Positions 15,670 to 24,653 of a stretch of 34,899 bases of DNA are shown in pieces. A model generated the notes under the pieces. The model searched no databases. It had not been told where the DNA came from and was given only the letters and a program-made list of their open reading frames with translations. The stretch is from Candidatus Thorarchaeota archaeon (GTDB lineage: Archaea > Asgardarchaeota > Thorarchaeia > Thorarchaeales > Thorarchaeaceae), in contig PRDI01000027.1 in NCBI GenBank assembly GCA_003345595.1, forward strand, positions 1 to 34,899, given 5' to 3'. A program made the translations under genes and the position numbers. Each line of letters starts with the position of its first letter. Position 1 is the stretch's first letter.

Positions 15670-16038
15670 GTGTCCAGCCTAAGGGTTATTCCAATGAACG
15701 GTGTAGCTGACCTTGTACTCAGGGCCCTGCGCGACGCAGGCCGTGGGGGTCTGCTCGCTGAAGAACTGACGCAAAGGTTAGACATCGACTACCAAGTGAT
15801 AATGCCGACTATCGAGAACATGTTGGCAGAGGGAATAGTGGTGCAAGAGCAAGAAGTCGAGAACCCGAGATACTTTATGAAGACCCAGTTGGACGATGAG
15901 GCTGGCCATCTCTCTGACTTGAATGGGTGTCCTTGTTTTCATTGTCTAAGGATAGACCGGTGCGGTGTGAGACAGCCAGACTCACCTGTGATATGCAGGA
16001 GTCTCGAAGAGTGGGTTGTTAGTTCCGAGTCTGACTAA
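15670..16038 (+). CDS. TFE-beta / RPC34-like transcription factor with 4-cysteine cluster motif
   Basis: The 122-residue protein has a winged helix (about residues 12-75, GVADLVLRALRDAGRGG and LTQRLDIDYQVIMPTIENML) followed by cysteines at 89, 92, 98 and 109. The spacing C-x2-C-x5-C-x10-C ends in SLEEWVV. This matches, as I recall it, the C-terminal Fe-S motif of human RPC39 and of archaeal TFE-beta, which joins TFE-alpha to form a TFIIE-like factor that opens promoters and contacts the RNA polymerase clamp. It is shorter than eukaryotic RPC34/39, with one winged helix. An extra Cys87 precedes the motif. The GTG start at 15670 is supported by a TATA box at 15631-15639. It converges with the RlmE gene; the stops overlap. 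Confidence 0.8.
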   Translation: MSSLRVIPMNGVADLVLRALRDAGRGGLLAEELTQRLDIDYQVIMPTIENMLAEGIVVQEQEVENPRYFMKTQLDDEAGHLSDLNGCPCFHCLRIDRCGVRQPDSPVICRSLEEWVVSSESD

Positions 16039-16655
16039 GCAGCCCCGTTTCGAACTCGTTTCTTGATTGGGTGCTCAGCCAAGAGATAGATCTCCGCACT
16101 CGTTTTTCTTGAGGCCTCAGGCTTGATGAGCCTGACTGATTGAAATGTGGTCCGAACCGATTGTACGAACTCCTGAAACCCCTTCCCCTGAAACACCTTG
16201 AGGAACACCTTTCCTCTTCCACTGAGCAACCTCAACGCAATCTCGATGGTGACTTCGGCTAGAAACAGTTGTCTAGCAACGTCGAGTTCCCAATTTCCGC
16301 TCACGTTCGGAGAGCAATCCGAGAGAACAAGATCTACAGACCCGCCTGTGCTTCTCTCAATACTCTCGAGAGTTTCAGGTGCTGTGATGTCCCCTTGAAT
16401 AAAGGCAACTCCTTCTATTGGCAACATCGCACTGAGATCTACTGCAACTATCTCGAGACTCGCATTAATCTCATGCAAGACCTGTGTCCACCCCCCGGGG
16501 CAGCAACAGAGTTCCAACACCTTGTTCACTCCCTTCAGGAGTTTGTGCTCCCCTATGGCCTGCTTGATCTTGTATGCAGACCTGCTGCGATATCCTTCCT
16601 TCTTGGCCGCCCTGTAGTAGTGTTCCTTCTTGCGATCTTCCTTTGGCCTACCCAT
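16035..16655 (-). CDS. RlmE/FtsJ-type rRNA (ribose-2'-O-) methyltransferase
   Basis: The 206-residue Rossmann-fold enzyme transfers methyl from SAM to a 2'-hydroxyl, most likely in large-subunit rRNA. YYRAAKKEGYRSRSAYKI precedes LELCCCPGGWTQVL (SAM motif I). The K-D-K-E tetrad is complete: Lys29, Asp113 in LSDCSPNVSG, Lys153 in FLKVFQGKG, and Glu188 in SAEIY. A GTG at 16664 overlaps the trm1 stop (GTGA), but ATG 16655 gives the usual N-terminus MGRPKEDRK; neither has a clear SD. It follows trm1 directly, so the two RNA methyltransferases probably share a transcript. A tRNA target (TrmJ/Trm7-like) is less likely given the motif set. Confidence 0.92.
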   Translation of the reverse strand: MGRPKEDRKKEHYYRAAKKEGYRSRSAYKIKQAIGEHKLLKGVNKVLELCCCPGGWTQVLHEINASLEIVAVDLSAMLPIEGVAFIQGDITAPETLESIERSTGGSVDLVLSDCSPNVSGNWELDVARQLFLAEVTIEIALRLLSGRGKVFLKVFQGKGFQEFVQSVRTTFQSVRLIKPEASRKTSAEIYLLAEHPIKKRVRNGAA

Positions 16656-16660
16656 AGATA

Positions 16661-17866
16661 TCACATCGGATTTGTCAGATCTCTTGCACTAGCCGTGATT
16701 TCTCTGACTGAAGCGTTTGTACGGATGGCTGTTGGCCTGAAGTGGGTTCTGCTCGCTTTGTACCCCGCTTCTCTTAGTCGAGTCATAAGACTAGCCATGG
16801 AGGGCGACTCCAGGCCGTGGAGGTCACATAGCGCATGTATGTCCACATATATGTGGTCCGCCAAGGCATTCTCCTCTCGCATGGCGCCCAACAGCTTGGG
16901 CACGCGTTTGTCGTAATTGTCAGGTTTCTTGGATAGGAACTGAGAGGCAGTGTCTAGTAGTGATTGGTTGTACATCTCACCTGTCCATAGGGGGCCTGCC
17001 AAGGACACTCTGCCTTTGCAGTCGTCTCTCTCGTGTTGAATCCGCAATTGAGTCAGACTCGGACCCAATGGCACGGTTTCTGTTCGCATACACCCTTCGC
17101 AGTAAACTACAAATCCCATGTTTCTGGCTTGATCATTGGAGTCTGTGCAGCTAGTCCTGATGTCAAGCCAGACGCGAATGTAGTGATCCGTACTAAGGGC
17201 CGCCAGTGGGTAGACTGCGCAGTCGTTCATTGCCGCGACGCTATATGCACGTCCGATTAGAAGGCGGACTGCAAGCTCATGTGAAAACGGGGCTCTAATA
17301 GATAGACCACCATACTTCCTGATGGCGACACGGGGCTGAGCGCCACACAATACTGGCATATCAGTAGCAGTTAGGCCGAGCATTGCCCGCTTTGGGCTCA
17401 GCGATTGAACTGCAGCGGTCAGGAAAGGAGCCGGAGATCCAAACGGATCGAGGTCGACGAAGTCAAACCTCTTCTCGCGAGATTCGGTGAGTAGTAGGAC
17501 TTTGGCGTCGCCTCTCTTGATGGTGGTCCTGTGTTCGAACCCGTACCTCTCTATGTTCTTCCTCACCACATCTAGGGCCAGAGGGTTTGTGTCCGATACC
17601 AACGCATGGAATTCTCCCGGACATTCGTTCAAGTATCGCAGGGTCCTGACCCCACATCCGGCAAGGGGCTCACACATCGCCTGTATGGGGCTTCTGTCAA
17701 GGTACGCCAAGAGGAAAAGCACAGAGAGATCCCTATTTACACGCATGCGCGGATTGTAGAAAACCGGCAGGTCCGATGTCAGCTGATGGCTGTCAGCAGC
17801 ATAGTGCTCTATGTCGGCACTGAGGAAAGTCGTAGTTCCCTCTGTGTACTCTTTCGTGGCAATCAT
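16661..17866 (-). CDS. trm1: tRNA (guanine26-N2)-dimethyltransferase Trm1
   Basis: The 401-residue enzyme makes N2,N2-dimethylguanosine at tRNA position 26. The N-terminus has the archaeal pattern DLPVFYNPRMRVNRDLSVL (residues 32-50), then the SAM site MCEPLAGCGVRTLRY (64-78), SDTNPLALDVVRKNIE, and the catalytic DLDPFGSP (138-145). CEGC in the C-terminal half may be part of a zinc site. The open frame extends another 77 codons upstream to 18097, but that part has no family similarity and overlaps the divergent gene. ATG 17866 gives the normal start, and a minus-strand TATA-like GGCTTATTAG about 30 bases upstream would make a near-leaderless mRNA. Confidence 0.94.
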   Translation of the reverse strand: MIATKEYTEGTTTFLSADIEHYAADSHQLTSDLPVFYNPRMRVNRDLSVLFLLAYLDRSPIQAMCEPLAGCGVRTLRYLNECPGEFHALVSDTNPLALDVVRKNIERYGFEHRTTIKRGDAKVLLLTESREKRFDFVDLDPFGSPAPFLTAAVQSLSPKRAMLGLTATDMPVLCGAQPRVAIRKYGGLSIRAPFSHELAVRLLIGRAYSVAAMNDCAVYPLAALSTDHYIRVWLDIRTSCTDSNDQARNMGFVVYCEGCMRTETVPLGPSLTQLRIQHERDDCKGRVSLAGPLWTGEMYNQSLLDTASQFLSKKPDNYDKRVPKLLGAMREENALADHIYVDIHALCDLHGLESPSMASLMTRLREAGYKASRTHFRPTAIRTNASVREITASARDLTNPM

Positions 17867-18049
17867 GGGGGCGGGCCAACAGACTCTCTGGCGCGCTAAT
17901 AAGCCGATGGGCATGCCAAGGTCGGTGTAGATTCGTCTTGTCCTCCTCTGGCCCACCGGTGTAGGCTGTACGCAGCAATAGTACCATTCCAGAACAGATA
18001 TCGGGATGAATACGCCGGAACAGCCAAGCACCACAGGAGCAGATGGCTC

Positions 18050-18940
18050 ATGAGATTCGGCATAACAGCACTTGAGTTCAGGCCCATTCTTGACCAAGTA
18101 GTCGTGGACGGCGTACCGGATTTCTCCAGGTTCGATATCACCAACTTGGTTCGGTTAGCCCTGCAGATTCAGCACATCAAGGTGATTGAGGTAACAGCAG
18201 ACATCGAGCATGTGATTCCAGGATCGCTAACTGAACAGTCAATCGAGAAGATGGTGCATCTCAAAGAAGAGCTCAAGCATGCATATACGGTTCACCTACC
18301 TATTTGGTCGCTTGAACTCTCGACGTTCAATGAGTATGCTAGGAAGGCAGCCGTTGAGTGTACTGTGGAATCCATCAAGTTGGTGGAGCCGCTTCAGCCT
18401 GAGGTCTACGTACTCCACGCAACAGGCGCATTGGCCGCCGAGTTCTCAAGACTGAAGTTCCCGAGGAGCATGGTCCAGCTGATATGTGGCTATATGGCAT
18501 CATATGCCGCAAAGAGCATCGAAGAAATCCTTGCAAAGACGGAGATTGACCCACGGAAGGTCGCTATAGAGAACCAAGAGTTTCCTTTCCAAATCGCGCG
18601 CGATCTGGTCGACCAGTATGGCACCAACATCTGCTTTGACACAGGTCATCTACTGACAAGGTACTCTGGTGATGAATCGGTGCTGGAGTTCTACAAGCAA
18701 CATCGTGACAGGATTGTAGAGATTCATCTGCACGATGGTAGCTATGAAAAGCTGGGCGACGACCTAGTCCACAAAGATCACATGGCACTTGGGCGTGGAG
18801 CTATGCCAGTAAGAGAGTTTCTGAGAGAGCTTGTGAATGACAAGTTCAATGGTCCTGTTGTGTTCGAGCTGGAGGCTGCAGAAGCAAAGGAATCACTGGA
18901 GAGAATACGAGCAGTTGTTCCCGAGGCTTTGAAGCGATAG
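18050..18940 (+). CDS. TIM-barrel protein, xylose isomerase-like / AP-endonuclease-2 superfamily
   Basis: The 296-residue protein has the sugar-isomerase/AP endonuclease 2 TIM-barrel pattern. Metal-ligand-like positions appear in strand order: EVTADIEHV, YTVHLPIWSLEL, YVLHATGALAAEF, VAIENQEF, CFDTGHLLTRY, IVEIHLHDG and VVFELEAAE, with conserved His, Glu and Asp residues at strand ends. Members act as sugar epimerases, endonuclease IV, or the cobamide-remodelling phosphodiesterase CbiR; the HLPIWS and YVLHATGALA segments remind me of CbiR, but I hold that weakly. AGGAG lies about 10 bases before the ATG. It is transcribed divergently from trm1 and followed by tRNA-Ile. It is cytosolic. Confidence 0.72.
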   Translation: MRFGITALEFRPILDQVVVDGVPDFSRFDITNLVRLALQIQHIKVIEVTADIEHVIPGSLTEQSIEKMVHLKEELKHAYTVHLPIWSLELSTFNEYARKAAVECTVESIKLVEPLQPEVYVLHATGALAAEFSRLKFPRSMVQLICGYMASYAAKSIEEILAKTEIDPRKVAIENQEFPFQIARDLVDQYGTNICFDTGHLLTRYSGDESVLEFYKQHRDRIVEIHLHDGSYEKLGDDLVHKDHMALGRGAMPVREFLRELVNDKFNGPVVFELEAAEAKESLERIRAVVPEALKR

Positions 18941-18959
18941 AAGTCCTTGTTGTCATAAT

Positions 18960-18968
18960 GTTTAAATC
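18960..18968 (+). promoter_or_regulatory. TATA box for tRNA-Ile
   Basis: GTTTAAATC is a strong archaeal TATA element 18 bases after the stop of the preceding gene. It predicts initiation near 18987, about 28 bases upstream of the tRNA. Confidence 0.65.
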
Positions 18969-19014
18969 GCGTTCTCGGTCTTGCGCCTTGGGAGCCCGTG
19001 GGCAAAGGAAAGCC

Positions 19015-19092
19015 GGGACCGTAGCATAGGCTGGTTAATGCGACGCTCTGATAAGGCGTAGATCGCGCGTTCAAATCGCGTCGGTCCCACCA
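19015..19092 (+). tRNA. tRNA-Ile (anticodon GAT), no intron
   Basis: The acceptor GGGACCG (19015-19021) pairs with CGGTCCC (19082-19088). The D arm is GCAT...ATGC. The anticodon stem ACGCT pairs with GGCGT around the loop CTGATAA, with anticodon GAT. The T arm is GCGCG-TTCAAAT-CGCGT. The CCA is encoded at 19090-19092. All stems close cleanly. Confidence 0.95.
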
Positions 19093-19134
19093 ACTTCTTC
19101 TCACAGCAAGTCGATATCTGACTGACAATCGAGC

Positions 19135-21021
19135 TCAGAGTTTCAGAGTGAATATGTACTCATCATTCTGAAGGCTCAGCTTGCTCTCAACGACCTTGCC
19201 AGTCTTGTGAATGAATGCTATCATCTTCCTGTTGGATGGGTGAACATATGCGATGAACGCATCAACACCCTTGCTCTTGGCAATACGCATGAGCTGGCTC
19301 AACAAGAAGGAACCTATCCCCCTGTTCTGGTACTCATCCTGCACAAGGAGTGCGAACTCAGCCTGATTGGTGCTCCTGTTCAACAGATACCTTCCTGCTC
19401 CGATGATTTTCTCGTTCTCGCTTTCATCATCTGTCCTGACGACTGCAACCAGAGATATGTCACGGTCTTGGTCCACGGCATAGAAGTCCTGAAGGGTCTG
19501 ACGACGCAGGCTCTTCAGCGGGGTCAGGAAGCGGAAGTATATACTCTCCTCGCTGAGATCGTAGAACAGGTCCTTTATCCTATCAGCGTCATCCGGGCGT
19601 ATCAGCCGGAATTTGATTGTGATCGGGCCATCTGGACCCTTGAATGACTCCTGCACTTCAAACTCTGAGGCGAAGTACGTTCCACGCACTAGGAATGGCA
19701 CTTGGTCCTCAAAGACATAGTGCATCTTCTTGGCCGCCTCTAGAAGCTGGTTTCTGAAATCAGGATGCGCGACGGCTATGAGCGAAAGCACTCGTTCACG
19801 TATCGTCTTGCCATGAAGCACCGCAAGGCCGTACTCGGTGATGACTATGTCTACGTCACCTCTAGTGGTGACTACGCCTGCCCCCTCACTCAGTCGGGGC
19901 ACAATCCGCGAAACCTGACCATCCATGGCAGTGGACTGCATGCAAATCACTGCCTTCCCGTCCGCTGACCTCGTTGCACCTCTGATGAAGTCGACCTGTC
20001 CTCCGATACCACTGTAGAATCTGTGACCGATGGAGTCGGCACACACTTGGCCGGTGAGATCTATTTCGAGGGCCGAGTTGATAGCGACCATCCTACGATT
20101 CTGACCAATCACATAAGGGTCGTTGACATACTCACTTGGGTGGAACTCGAAAAACGGGTTGTTGTTGATGTAGTCGTACAGCTTCTTTGAACCCATTGCG
20201 AAGCTGGCAATCACCTTGCCTCTGTGCAGGGTCTTCTTCTTGCAGGTGACTACGCCGTTATCGATTAGGGGGAGAAGGCTATCACTGAACATCTCAGTAT
20301 GCACACCCAAGTCTTTGACGCCAGTTTCGAGAAGGTTGTTGCATACAGCTTGAGGCAATGCACCAATGCCGAGTTCAAGCGTAGACTCATTCTCAATCAG
20401 TCTTGCCACGTAAGAGCCAATGAGATCGATTTCCTTGTCGACTTCTGCAGACTGGAACTCGCGAAGTGGTTCATCGAAAGGAACCAGATAGTCAATGTCT
20501 CTCACATTGATGAACGAGTCTCCGTGAGTAATGGGCATGTTCTCATTGACTTGGGCAATTACAAGGTCTGCACAATCGGCAGCGGACTTGGTTATGTCGA
20601 CAGAGATTCCGAGAGAGCAGTAACCGTGGTCATCTGGCGGGCTCACCTGCACAAGTGCCACATCCAGAGGCATCCTCTTTGTCTTGAACAGTCGAGGTAT
20701 ATCTGAGAGCATTATGGGTGTGTAGTCTGCACGTCCTTCAGAAACAGCATCTCTCATGTTGTCGTAGATGAAGAACGAATTGTGTCTGAACTGTGCCTGA
20801 AACTGTGTATCGGCCGACGGTGTGTCTCCTAGGGTAAGCAGATGCACAATCTCATTGTCAGCCATCCTGCTTGCACTGTTTGCCAGTGCCTGTACGAGAT
20901 GGTAAGGGACGCCGCAGCCTGTCCCCAAGAAGATTCGGGTTCCCCTCTTTATCTTCCTGATGGCATCAGGTGCACTCAGTACCTGTTTCTTGTACCTCTC
21001 GGTCCATTTTGCAGCCACCAT
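19135..21021 (-). CDS. Acetyl-CoA hydrolase/4-hydroxybutyrate CoA-transferase-like protein fused to a GNAT acetyltransferase
   Basis: The 628-residue protein joins two enzymes. Residues 1 to about 455 are a family I CoA-transferase/acetyl-CoA hydrolase: QVSPPDDHGYCSLGISVD, ELGIGALPQAV, and GVHTEMFSD with Glu243 in the position of the catalytic Glu of 4-hydroxybutyrate CoA-transferase, then GIGGQVDFIRGA. Residues about 468-628 are a GNAT N-acetyltransferase with the acetyl-CoA loop QNRGIGSFL near 565. The linker is short, so one polypeptide is intended; there is no frameshift. ATG 21021 is chosen over the far upstream in-frame start because GAGGGTGA lies just before it. It is divergent from an OFA-type carboxylate transporter gene that is followed by acetyl-CoA synthetase, a probable target for lysine acetylation. 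The true acyl substrate is not known. Confidence 0.88.
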   Translation of the reverse strand: MVAAKWTERYKKQVLSAPDAIRKIKRGTRIFLGTGCGVPYHLVQALANSASRMADNEIVHLLTLGDTPSADTQFQAQFRHNSFFIYDNMRDAVSEGRADYTPIMLSDIPRLFKTKRMPLDVALVQVSPPDDHGYCSLGISVDITKSAADCADLVIAQVNENMPITHGDSFINVRDIDYLVPFDEPLREFQSAEVDKEIDLIGSYVARLIENESTLELGIGALPQAVCNNLLETGVKDLGVHTEMFSDSLLPLIDNGVVTCKKKTLHRGKVIASFAMGSKKLYDYINNNPFFEFHPSEYVNDPYVIGQNRRMVAINSALEIDLTGQVCADSIGHRFYSGIGGQVDFIRGATRSADGKAVICMQSTAMDGQVSRIVPRLSEGAGVVTTRGDVDIVITEYGLAVLHGKTIRERVLSLIAVAHPDFRNQLLEAAKKMHYVFEDQVPFLVRGTYFASEFEVQESFKGPDGPITIKFRLIRPDDADRIKDLFYDLSEESIYFRFLTPLKSLRRQTLQDFYAVDQDRDISLVAVVRTDDESENEKIIGAGRYLLNRSTNQAEFALLVQDEYQNRGIGSFLLSQLMRIAKSKGVDAFIAYVHPSNRKMIAFIHKTGKVVESKLSLQNDEYIFTLKL

Positions 21022-21187
21022 AGGGTCACCCTCAGGTCTTCTGAGATATCCAGTGCAGACGACATATAGAGCTTTCCAAGTGGAGGGAGCCAAAGCCACC
21101 AAATTGGGTGATGCACGATTGGCGCAAGCCTTTTAGTTGGTGCAGGTGCCCGCCCACAATACTCGACACACAATTGGTGAGTGCTTG

Positions 21188-22471
21188 ATGTCAGAAACAA
21201 AGGTAGGCAATCGCTACGTCGTTGTACTTGGCGGTCTGCTGATTCAAGTCTGCCTCGGTAGCATCTATGCCTGGTCGTTCTTCCAAACTGCACTCGGAGA
21301 AGCATCAGGTGTGTACCACTGGTCAACAATACTGACGCAGTTGCCTTTCGCAGCGGGTCTTGCGTCATTCGCTTTCTTCATGGTTCTTGCCGGAAGGTGG
21401 CAAGACCGAGTTGGTCCTCGAAAAGTGGCCACATTCGGTGGTGTTCTACTGGGTGCAGGCTACATACTGGCGTGGTTGGTTGACATAGTGAGCGCTGGCG
21501 ATGTCACCGTGGGCGCCTTGTACTTGATCCTTACCTACGGAATCATTGGCGGGGCAGGCATTGGCTTTGGGTACGTCTGTCCGATAGCATCCCTTGTAAA
21601 GTGGTTCCCTGACAAGAAAGGCGCAATCACAGGTATCGCTGTATTTGGATTCGGTGCTGGCGCGTTGATCATTGGTTATGCAGAACAGTATCTCCTTGGG
21701 GTATTCCAAGCACCTGCTACTAACTCAATCGGAGGCCCATTCCTCATATTGGGAGTTGTCTATCTCATCGGTGTTACTGTTGGTGCCCAGGTTCTGAAGA
21801 ATCCTCCTCCCGGGTGGACATGCCCCGGCTATACTCCTCCTACAACTACTGCTGACGGCAAGGGACTGAGCATCATGCCCGGACAGATGATTCGGACTGG
21901 TGGTTTCTGGCTTCTATGGACAATGTTTGTCCTTGCTGCTACGGCAGGTTTGATGACGTTGGGAAATGTAAAGAGTGCAGCCATAGCGATTGATCCCTCC
22001 GCCGTGAGCTGGGCCGCCGTGATTCTGGGTGTCATGTCATTATGCAATGCCGCAGGACGAATCGTCTGGGGTGCAGTTTCTGACCGCTTGGGACGCGAGA
22101 ACACGATGCTATGCATGTTTAGTCTTCTCGCTGTGGCGATGTTCGTCTTCTCATACATGTCAACTATCAGCATCAGCTGGGTTGCAGTGATGGGTGTCGC
22201 CTCTGTGGTCGGCTTCTGCTTTGGCGGCAACTTCTCACTGTTCCCGTCTGCAACTGCTGACCTCTATGGTTCCAAGAACGTCGGCAAGAACTATGGTGTG
22301 GTCTTCACATCCTATGGTATTGCCGGCATTCTGGGCGGCTTGGTCGCTGGTCTCTTTGTGGGCTGGACAGGCAGCTACATGACGGCATTCGCAATAACTG
22401 GCATTCTAGCTGTCATGGCTGCCCTTCTCACCTTTGCGTTGAAGCGCGTTCTAAAGAAGAAGAAGGAGTAG
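21188..22471 (+). CDS. MFS transporter, oxalate/formate antiporter (OFA) family
   Basis: The 427-residue integral membrane protein has 12 predicted helices and the OFA hallmarks: VVVLGGLLIQVCLGSIYAWSFF in helix 1, QDRVGPRKVATFGGVLLGAGYILAW (the loop 2-3 MFS motif), GGAGIGFGYVCPIASLVKWFPDKKG, and SDRLGRENTM between the halves. Family members exchange carboxylates such as oxalate/formate or take up monocarboxylates such as lactate or pyruvate. An in-frame start exists at 21137, but ATG 21188, with GGTGA a few bases upstream, starts right before helix 1. Its neighbours (CoA-transferase, acetyl-CoA synthetase) suggest a carboxylate substrate. A hairpin plus T-rich tract follows. Confidence 0.9.
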   Translation: MSETKVGNRYVVVLGGLLIQVCLGSIYAWSFFQTALGEASGVYHWSTILTQLPFAAGLASFAFFMVLAGRWQDRVGPRKVATFGGVLLGAGYILAWLVDIVSAGDVTVGALYLILTYGIIGGAGIGFGYVCPIASLVKWFPDKKGAITGIAVFGFGAGALIIGYAEQYLLGVFQAPATNSIGGPFLILGVVYLIGVTVGAQVLKNPPPGWTCPGYTPPTTTADGKGLSIMPGQMIRTGGFWLLWTMFVLAATAGLMTLGNVKSAAIAIDPSAVSWAAVILGVMSLCNAAGRIVWGAVSDRLGRENTMLCMFSLLAVAMFVFSYMSTISISWVAVMGVASVVGFCFGGNFSLFPSATADLYGSKNVGKNYGVVFTSYGIAGILGGLVAGLFVGWTGSYMTAFAITGILAVMAALLTFALKRVLKKKKE

Positions 22472-22483
22472 TGTTTCGAGTCA

Positions 22484-22530
22484 GAGGTCAGAAGGCGTCA
22501 TGCCTGATGGCCTCCCTTTCTTTTCTTCTA
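22484..22530 (+). terminator. Imperfect hairpin and T-rich tract after the transporter
   Basis: GAGGTCA...GGC-GTCAT-GCC-TGA...CCTC folds as an interrupted stem (22484-22514), followed by CCTTTCTTTTCTTC. The location after the transporter and before the acs promoter fits termination. Confidence 0.5.
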
Positions 22531-22590
22531 TGCCATCGTGACTCCTATCAGTAGGCATCGGAACCTCGAGCCAGAGAGGTTTTTGGACAA

Positions 22591-22601
22591 GCCTTATATC
22601 C
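22591..22601 (+). promoter_or_regulatory. TATA region for acetyl-CoA synthetase
   Basis: GCCTTATATCC, followed closely by GTATATTATT (22602-22611), gives two overlapping TATA-like elements. Initiation would fall near 22618-22635, leaving a very short leader before GTG 22642. Confidence 0.6.
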
Positions 22602-22641
22602 GTATATTATTGGCCGGCGCCCAAACTATCAGACCCACTGG

Positions 22642-24642
22642 GTGACGACCTTGTCCGTTGAGAAGAAAATCACAGTCACGAGCCACGAGCACAGGAAGTT
22701 CTCGCCTCCGAAGAGCTTCATAGATATGGCATACATCAAGTCTGCCGAGGAACGAAAGAAGCTCTGGGAAGAGTCAATGAAGAACCCTGACAAGTTTTGG
22801 CTCGACATTGCAAAGAAGCTCTGCTACTGGAAGAAAGTCCCAACCAAGGGATTCGACTGGAAGGATCCGAAAGGGGCCCGCTTCACTTGGTTTGAGGACG
22901 GCATCACCAACATGGCCTACAACTGCTTGGACAAACAAATAGAAGCAGGCAAGGGGAAGCAGAAAGCCCTCATCTGGCAGGGTGAGCCCGAAACGGACTC
23001 AGCAATCTTCACCTACGAGCAGCTCCGTGATCAGGTGAACAAGCTTGCAAATGCCCTCAAGTCACTTGGGGTCAAAAAGGGCGACAGGGTGTCCATCTAC
23101 CTGCCCATGATTCCCGAGCTGGCAATCTCCATGCTAGCATGTACACGAATCGGTGCTATCCACAGTGTAGTGTTTGGCGGCTTCAGCTCCGATGCTCTAA
23201 GAGAGAGGATTGATGACTGCAAGTCAAAGGTGCTCATCACGGCCGATGGCAGCTACAGGAGCGGAAAGGTGTTTCCTCTCAAGGACAATGCAGACATTTC
23301 TCTCAAAGACACGCCTACAGTTGAGAAGGTCATTGTTGTCAAGAGAACAGGAGTCGAGATCAAGTGGAGCAAGGGCCGCGACGAATGGTACCACGAATTG
23401 ATAGCAAAGGCATCCCCCAAGTGCGAGACCGAGTGGGTGAACGCAGAGGACCCTCTGTACATCCTTTACACCTCTGGCTCCACCGGTAAGCCAAAGGGTG
23501 TTCTTCACACGACAGGCGGCTACATGGTCTACTGTGCTAGGTCGTTCCTAGATATCTTCGACTGGCATCCGGGCGACACCTTTTGGTGCACTGCTGATAT
23601 CGGCTGGGTCACTGGCCACAGCTACATCGTCTACGGCCCGCTCTGTGCAGGCGCAACCACTTTGATGTTCGAGGGAATCCCCACTTACCCAGACAATGAT
23701 CGGTTCTGGCAAGTCTGCGAGAAGTACAAGGTCAACGAGTTCTACACTGCACCTACGGCTCTACGTGCTCTCATGAAGTTTGGTGAGGAACCAATCAAGA
23801 AACACAACCTCTCGAGCATCAGACTGCTCGGAACAGTGGGAGAGCCAATCAACCCTGAGGCGTGGATGTGGTATTATACCAACGTCGGCAAAGAAAAGTG
23901 CCCCATAGTTGACACGTGGTGGCAGACAGAAACAGGCGGAATTTGCATTACTCCATTGCCTGCTGCCACTCCGACGATTCCGGGTTCTGCTACTCTGCCA
24001 TACTTCGGAATCGATCCGTTGATCGTGTCGGAAGAAGGCAAGCCAGTCGGAGCCAACGAGGGCGGGTACCTCTGTATCAAGAAGCCTTGGCCAGCCCTTA
24101 TGAGGACTGTATATGGAAACCACGAGCGCTTCATTTCCACCTACTGGGTTCAATACAAGGACCAGAAGACTGGGCTGCCGGTGTACTTCACTGGTGACGG
24201 CGCTAGGTTCAATGAGGACGGCTACTACTTCATCATGGGCCGAGTTGACGACGTCTTGAAGGTCAGCGGCCACAGACTGGGGACTGCCGAGATTGAGTCT
24301 GCATTCGTCAGCCACCCCGCAGTCGCAGAGTCTGCCGTTGTCGGGTTCCCACACGATGTCAAGGGCGAGGCAATCTATGCCTTCGTCACGCTGAAGGCAG
24401 GTGTCGAGAAGAGCGACAAGCTGAAGGAGGAACTCCGACAGCACATTCGCAAAGAAATCGGTCCCATTGCCACTCCTGACAAGATTCAGTTTGCAGACAG
24501 CTTGCCCAAGACTCGTTCCGGAAAGATCATGCGGCGCATTCTGAAGAAGATCGCCTCAGGCGAGATCAAGGACATTGGTGATACGACGACTCTTGCAGAC
24601 CCATCTGTCGTCGATACTCTTGTGAAGGAACGTGTACAATAG
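22642..24642 (+). CDS. acs: Acetyl-CoA synthetase (AMP-forming)
   Basis: The 666-residue enzyme activates acetate (or a close short acid) to acyl-CoA with ATP, via acyl-AMP. The N-terminal ACS cap domain, [15 protein letters not shown] (AMP-binding P-loop-like motif, about 276-290), [53 protein letters not shown] (hinge), and [12 protein letters not shown] with catalytic Lys628 are all present. The tryptophan in WWQTETGG is the residue that restricts the pocket to short acids such as acetate. It starts with GTG at 22642, with no SD but a TATA box at a suitable distance, so the mRNA is probably short-leadered. Lys628 is the site acetylated by GNAT enzymes in bacterial Acs. Confidence 0.96.
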   Translation: MTTLSVEKKITVTSHEHRKFSPPKSFIDMAYIKSAEERKKLWEESMKNPDKFWLDIAKKLCYWKKVPTKGFDWKDPKGARFTWFEDGITNMAYNCLDKQIEAGKGKQKALIWQGEPETDSAIFTYEQLRDQVNKLANALKSLGVKKGDRVSIYLPMIPELAISMLACTRIGAIHSVVFGGFSSDALRERIDDCKSKVLITADGSYRSGKVFPLKDNADISLKDTPTVEKVIVVKRTGVEIKWSKGRDEWYHELIAKASPKCETEWVNAEDPLYILYTSGSTGKPKGVLHTTGGYMVYCARSFLDIFDWHPGDTFWCTADIGWVTGHSYIVYGPLCAGATTLMFEGIPTYPDNDRFWQVCEKYKVNEFYTAPTALRALMKFGEEPIKKHNLSSIRLLGTVGEPINPEAWMWYYTNVGKEKCPIVDTWWQTETGGICITPLPAATPTIPGSATLPYFGIDPLIVSEEGKPVGANEGGYLCIKKPWPALMRTVYGNHERFISTYWVQYKDQKTGLPVYFTGDGARFNEDGYYFIMGRVDDVLKVSGHRLGTAEIESAFVSHPAVAESAVVGFPHDVKGEAIYAFVTLKAGVEKSDKLKEELRQHIRKEIGPIATPDKIQFADSLPKTRSGKIMRRILKKIASGEIKDIGDTTTLADPSVVDTLVKERVQ

Positions 24643-24653
24643 ACTCGATACTG

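Noticed and set aside
16269..16916. Plus-strand open frame opposite the RlmE and Trm1 genes
   Set aside because: It is a shadow of two well-supported minus-strand methyltransferases and has no motif of its own.
17867..18097. Upstream extension of trm1 by 77 codons
   Set aside because: It overlaps the divergent TIM-barrel gene, does not resemble Trm1, and a TATA-like element lies just before ATG 17866.
23761..24444. Long minus-strand open frame opposite acs
   Set aside because: It is antisense to a strongly conserved gene, has no recognisable domain, and follows codon bias of the opposite strand.
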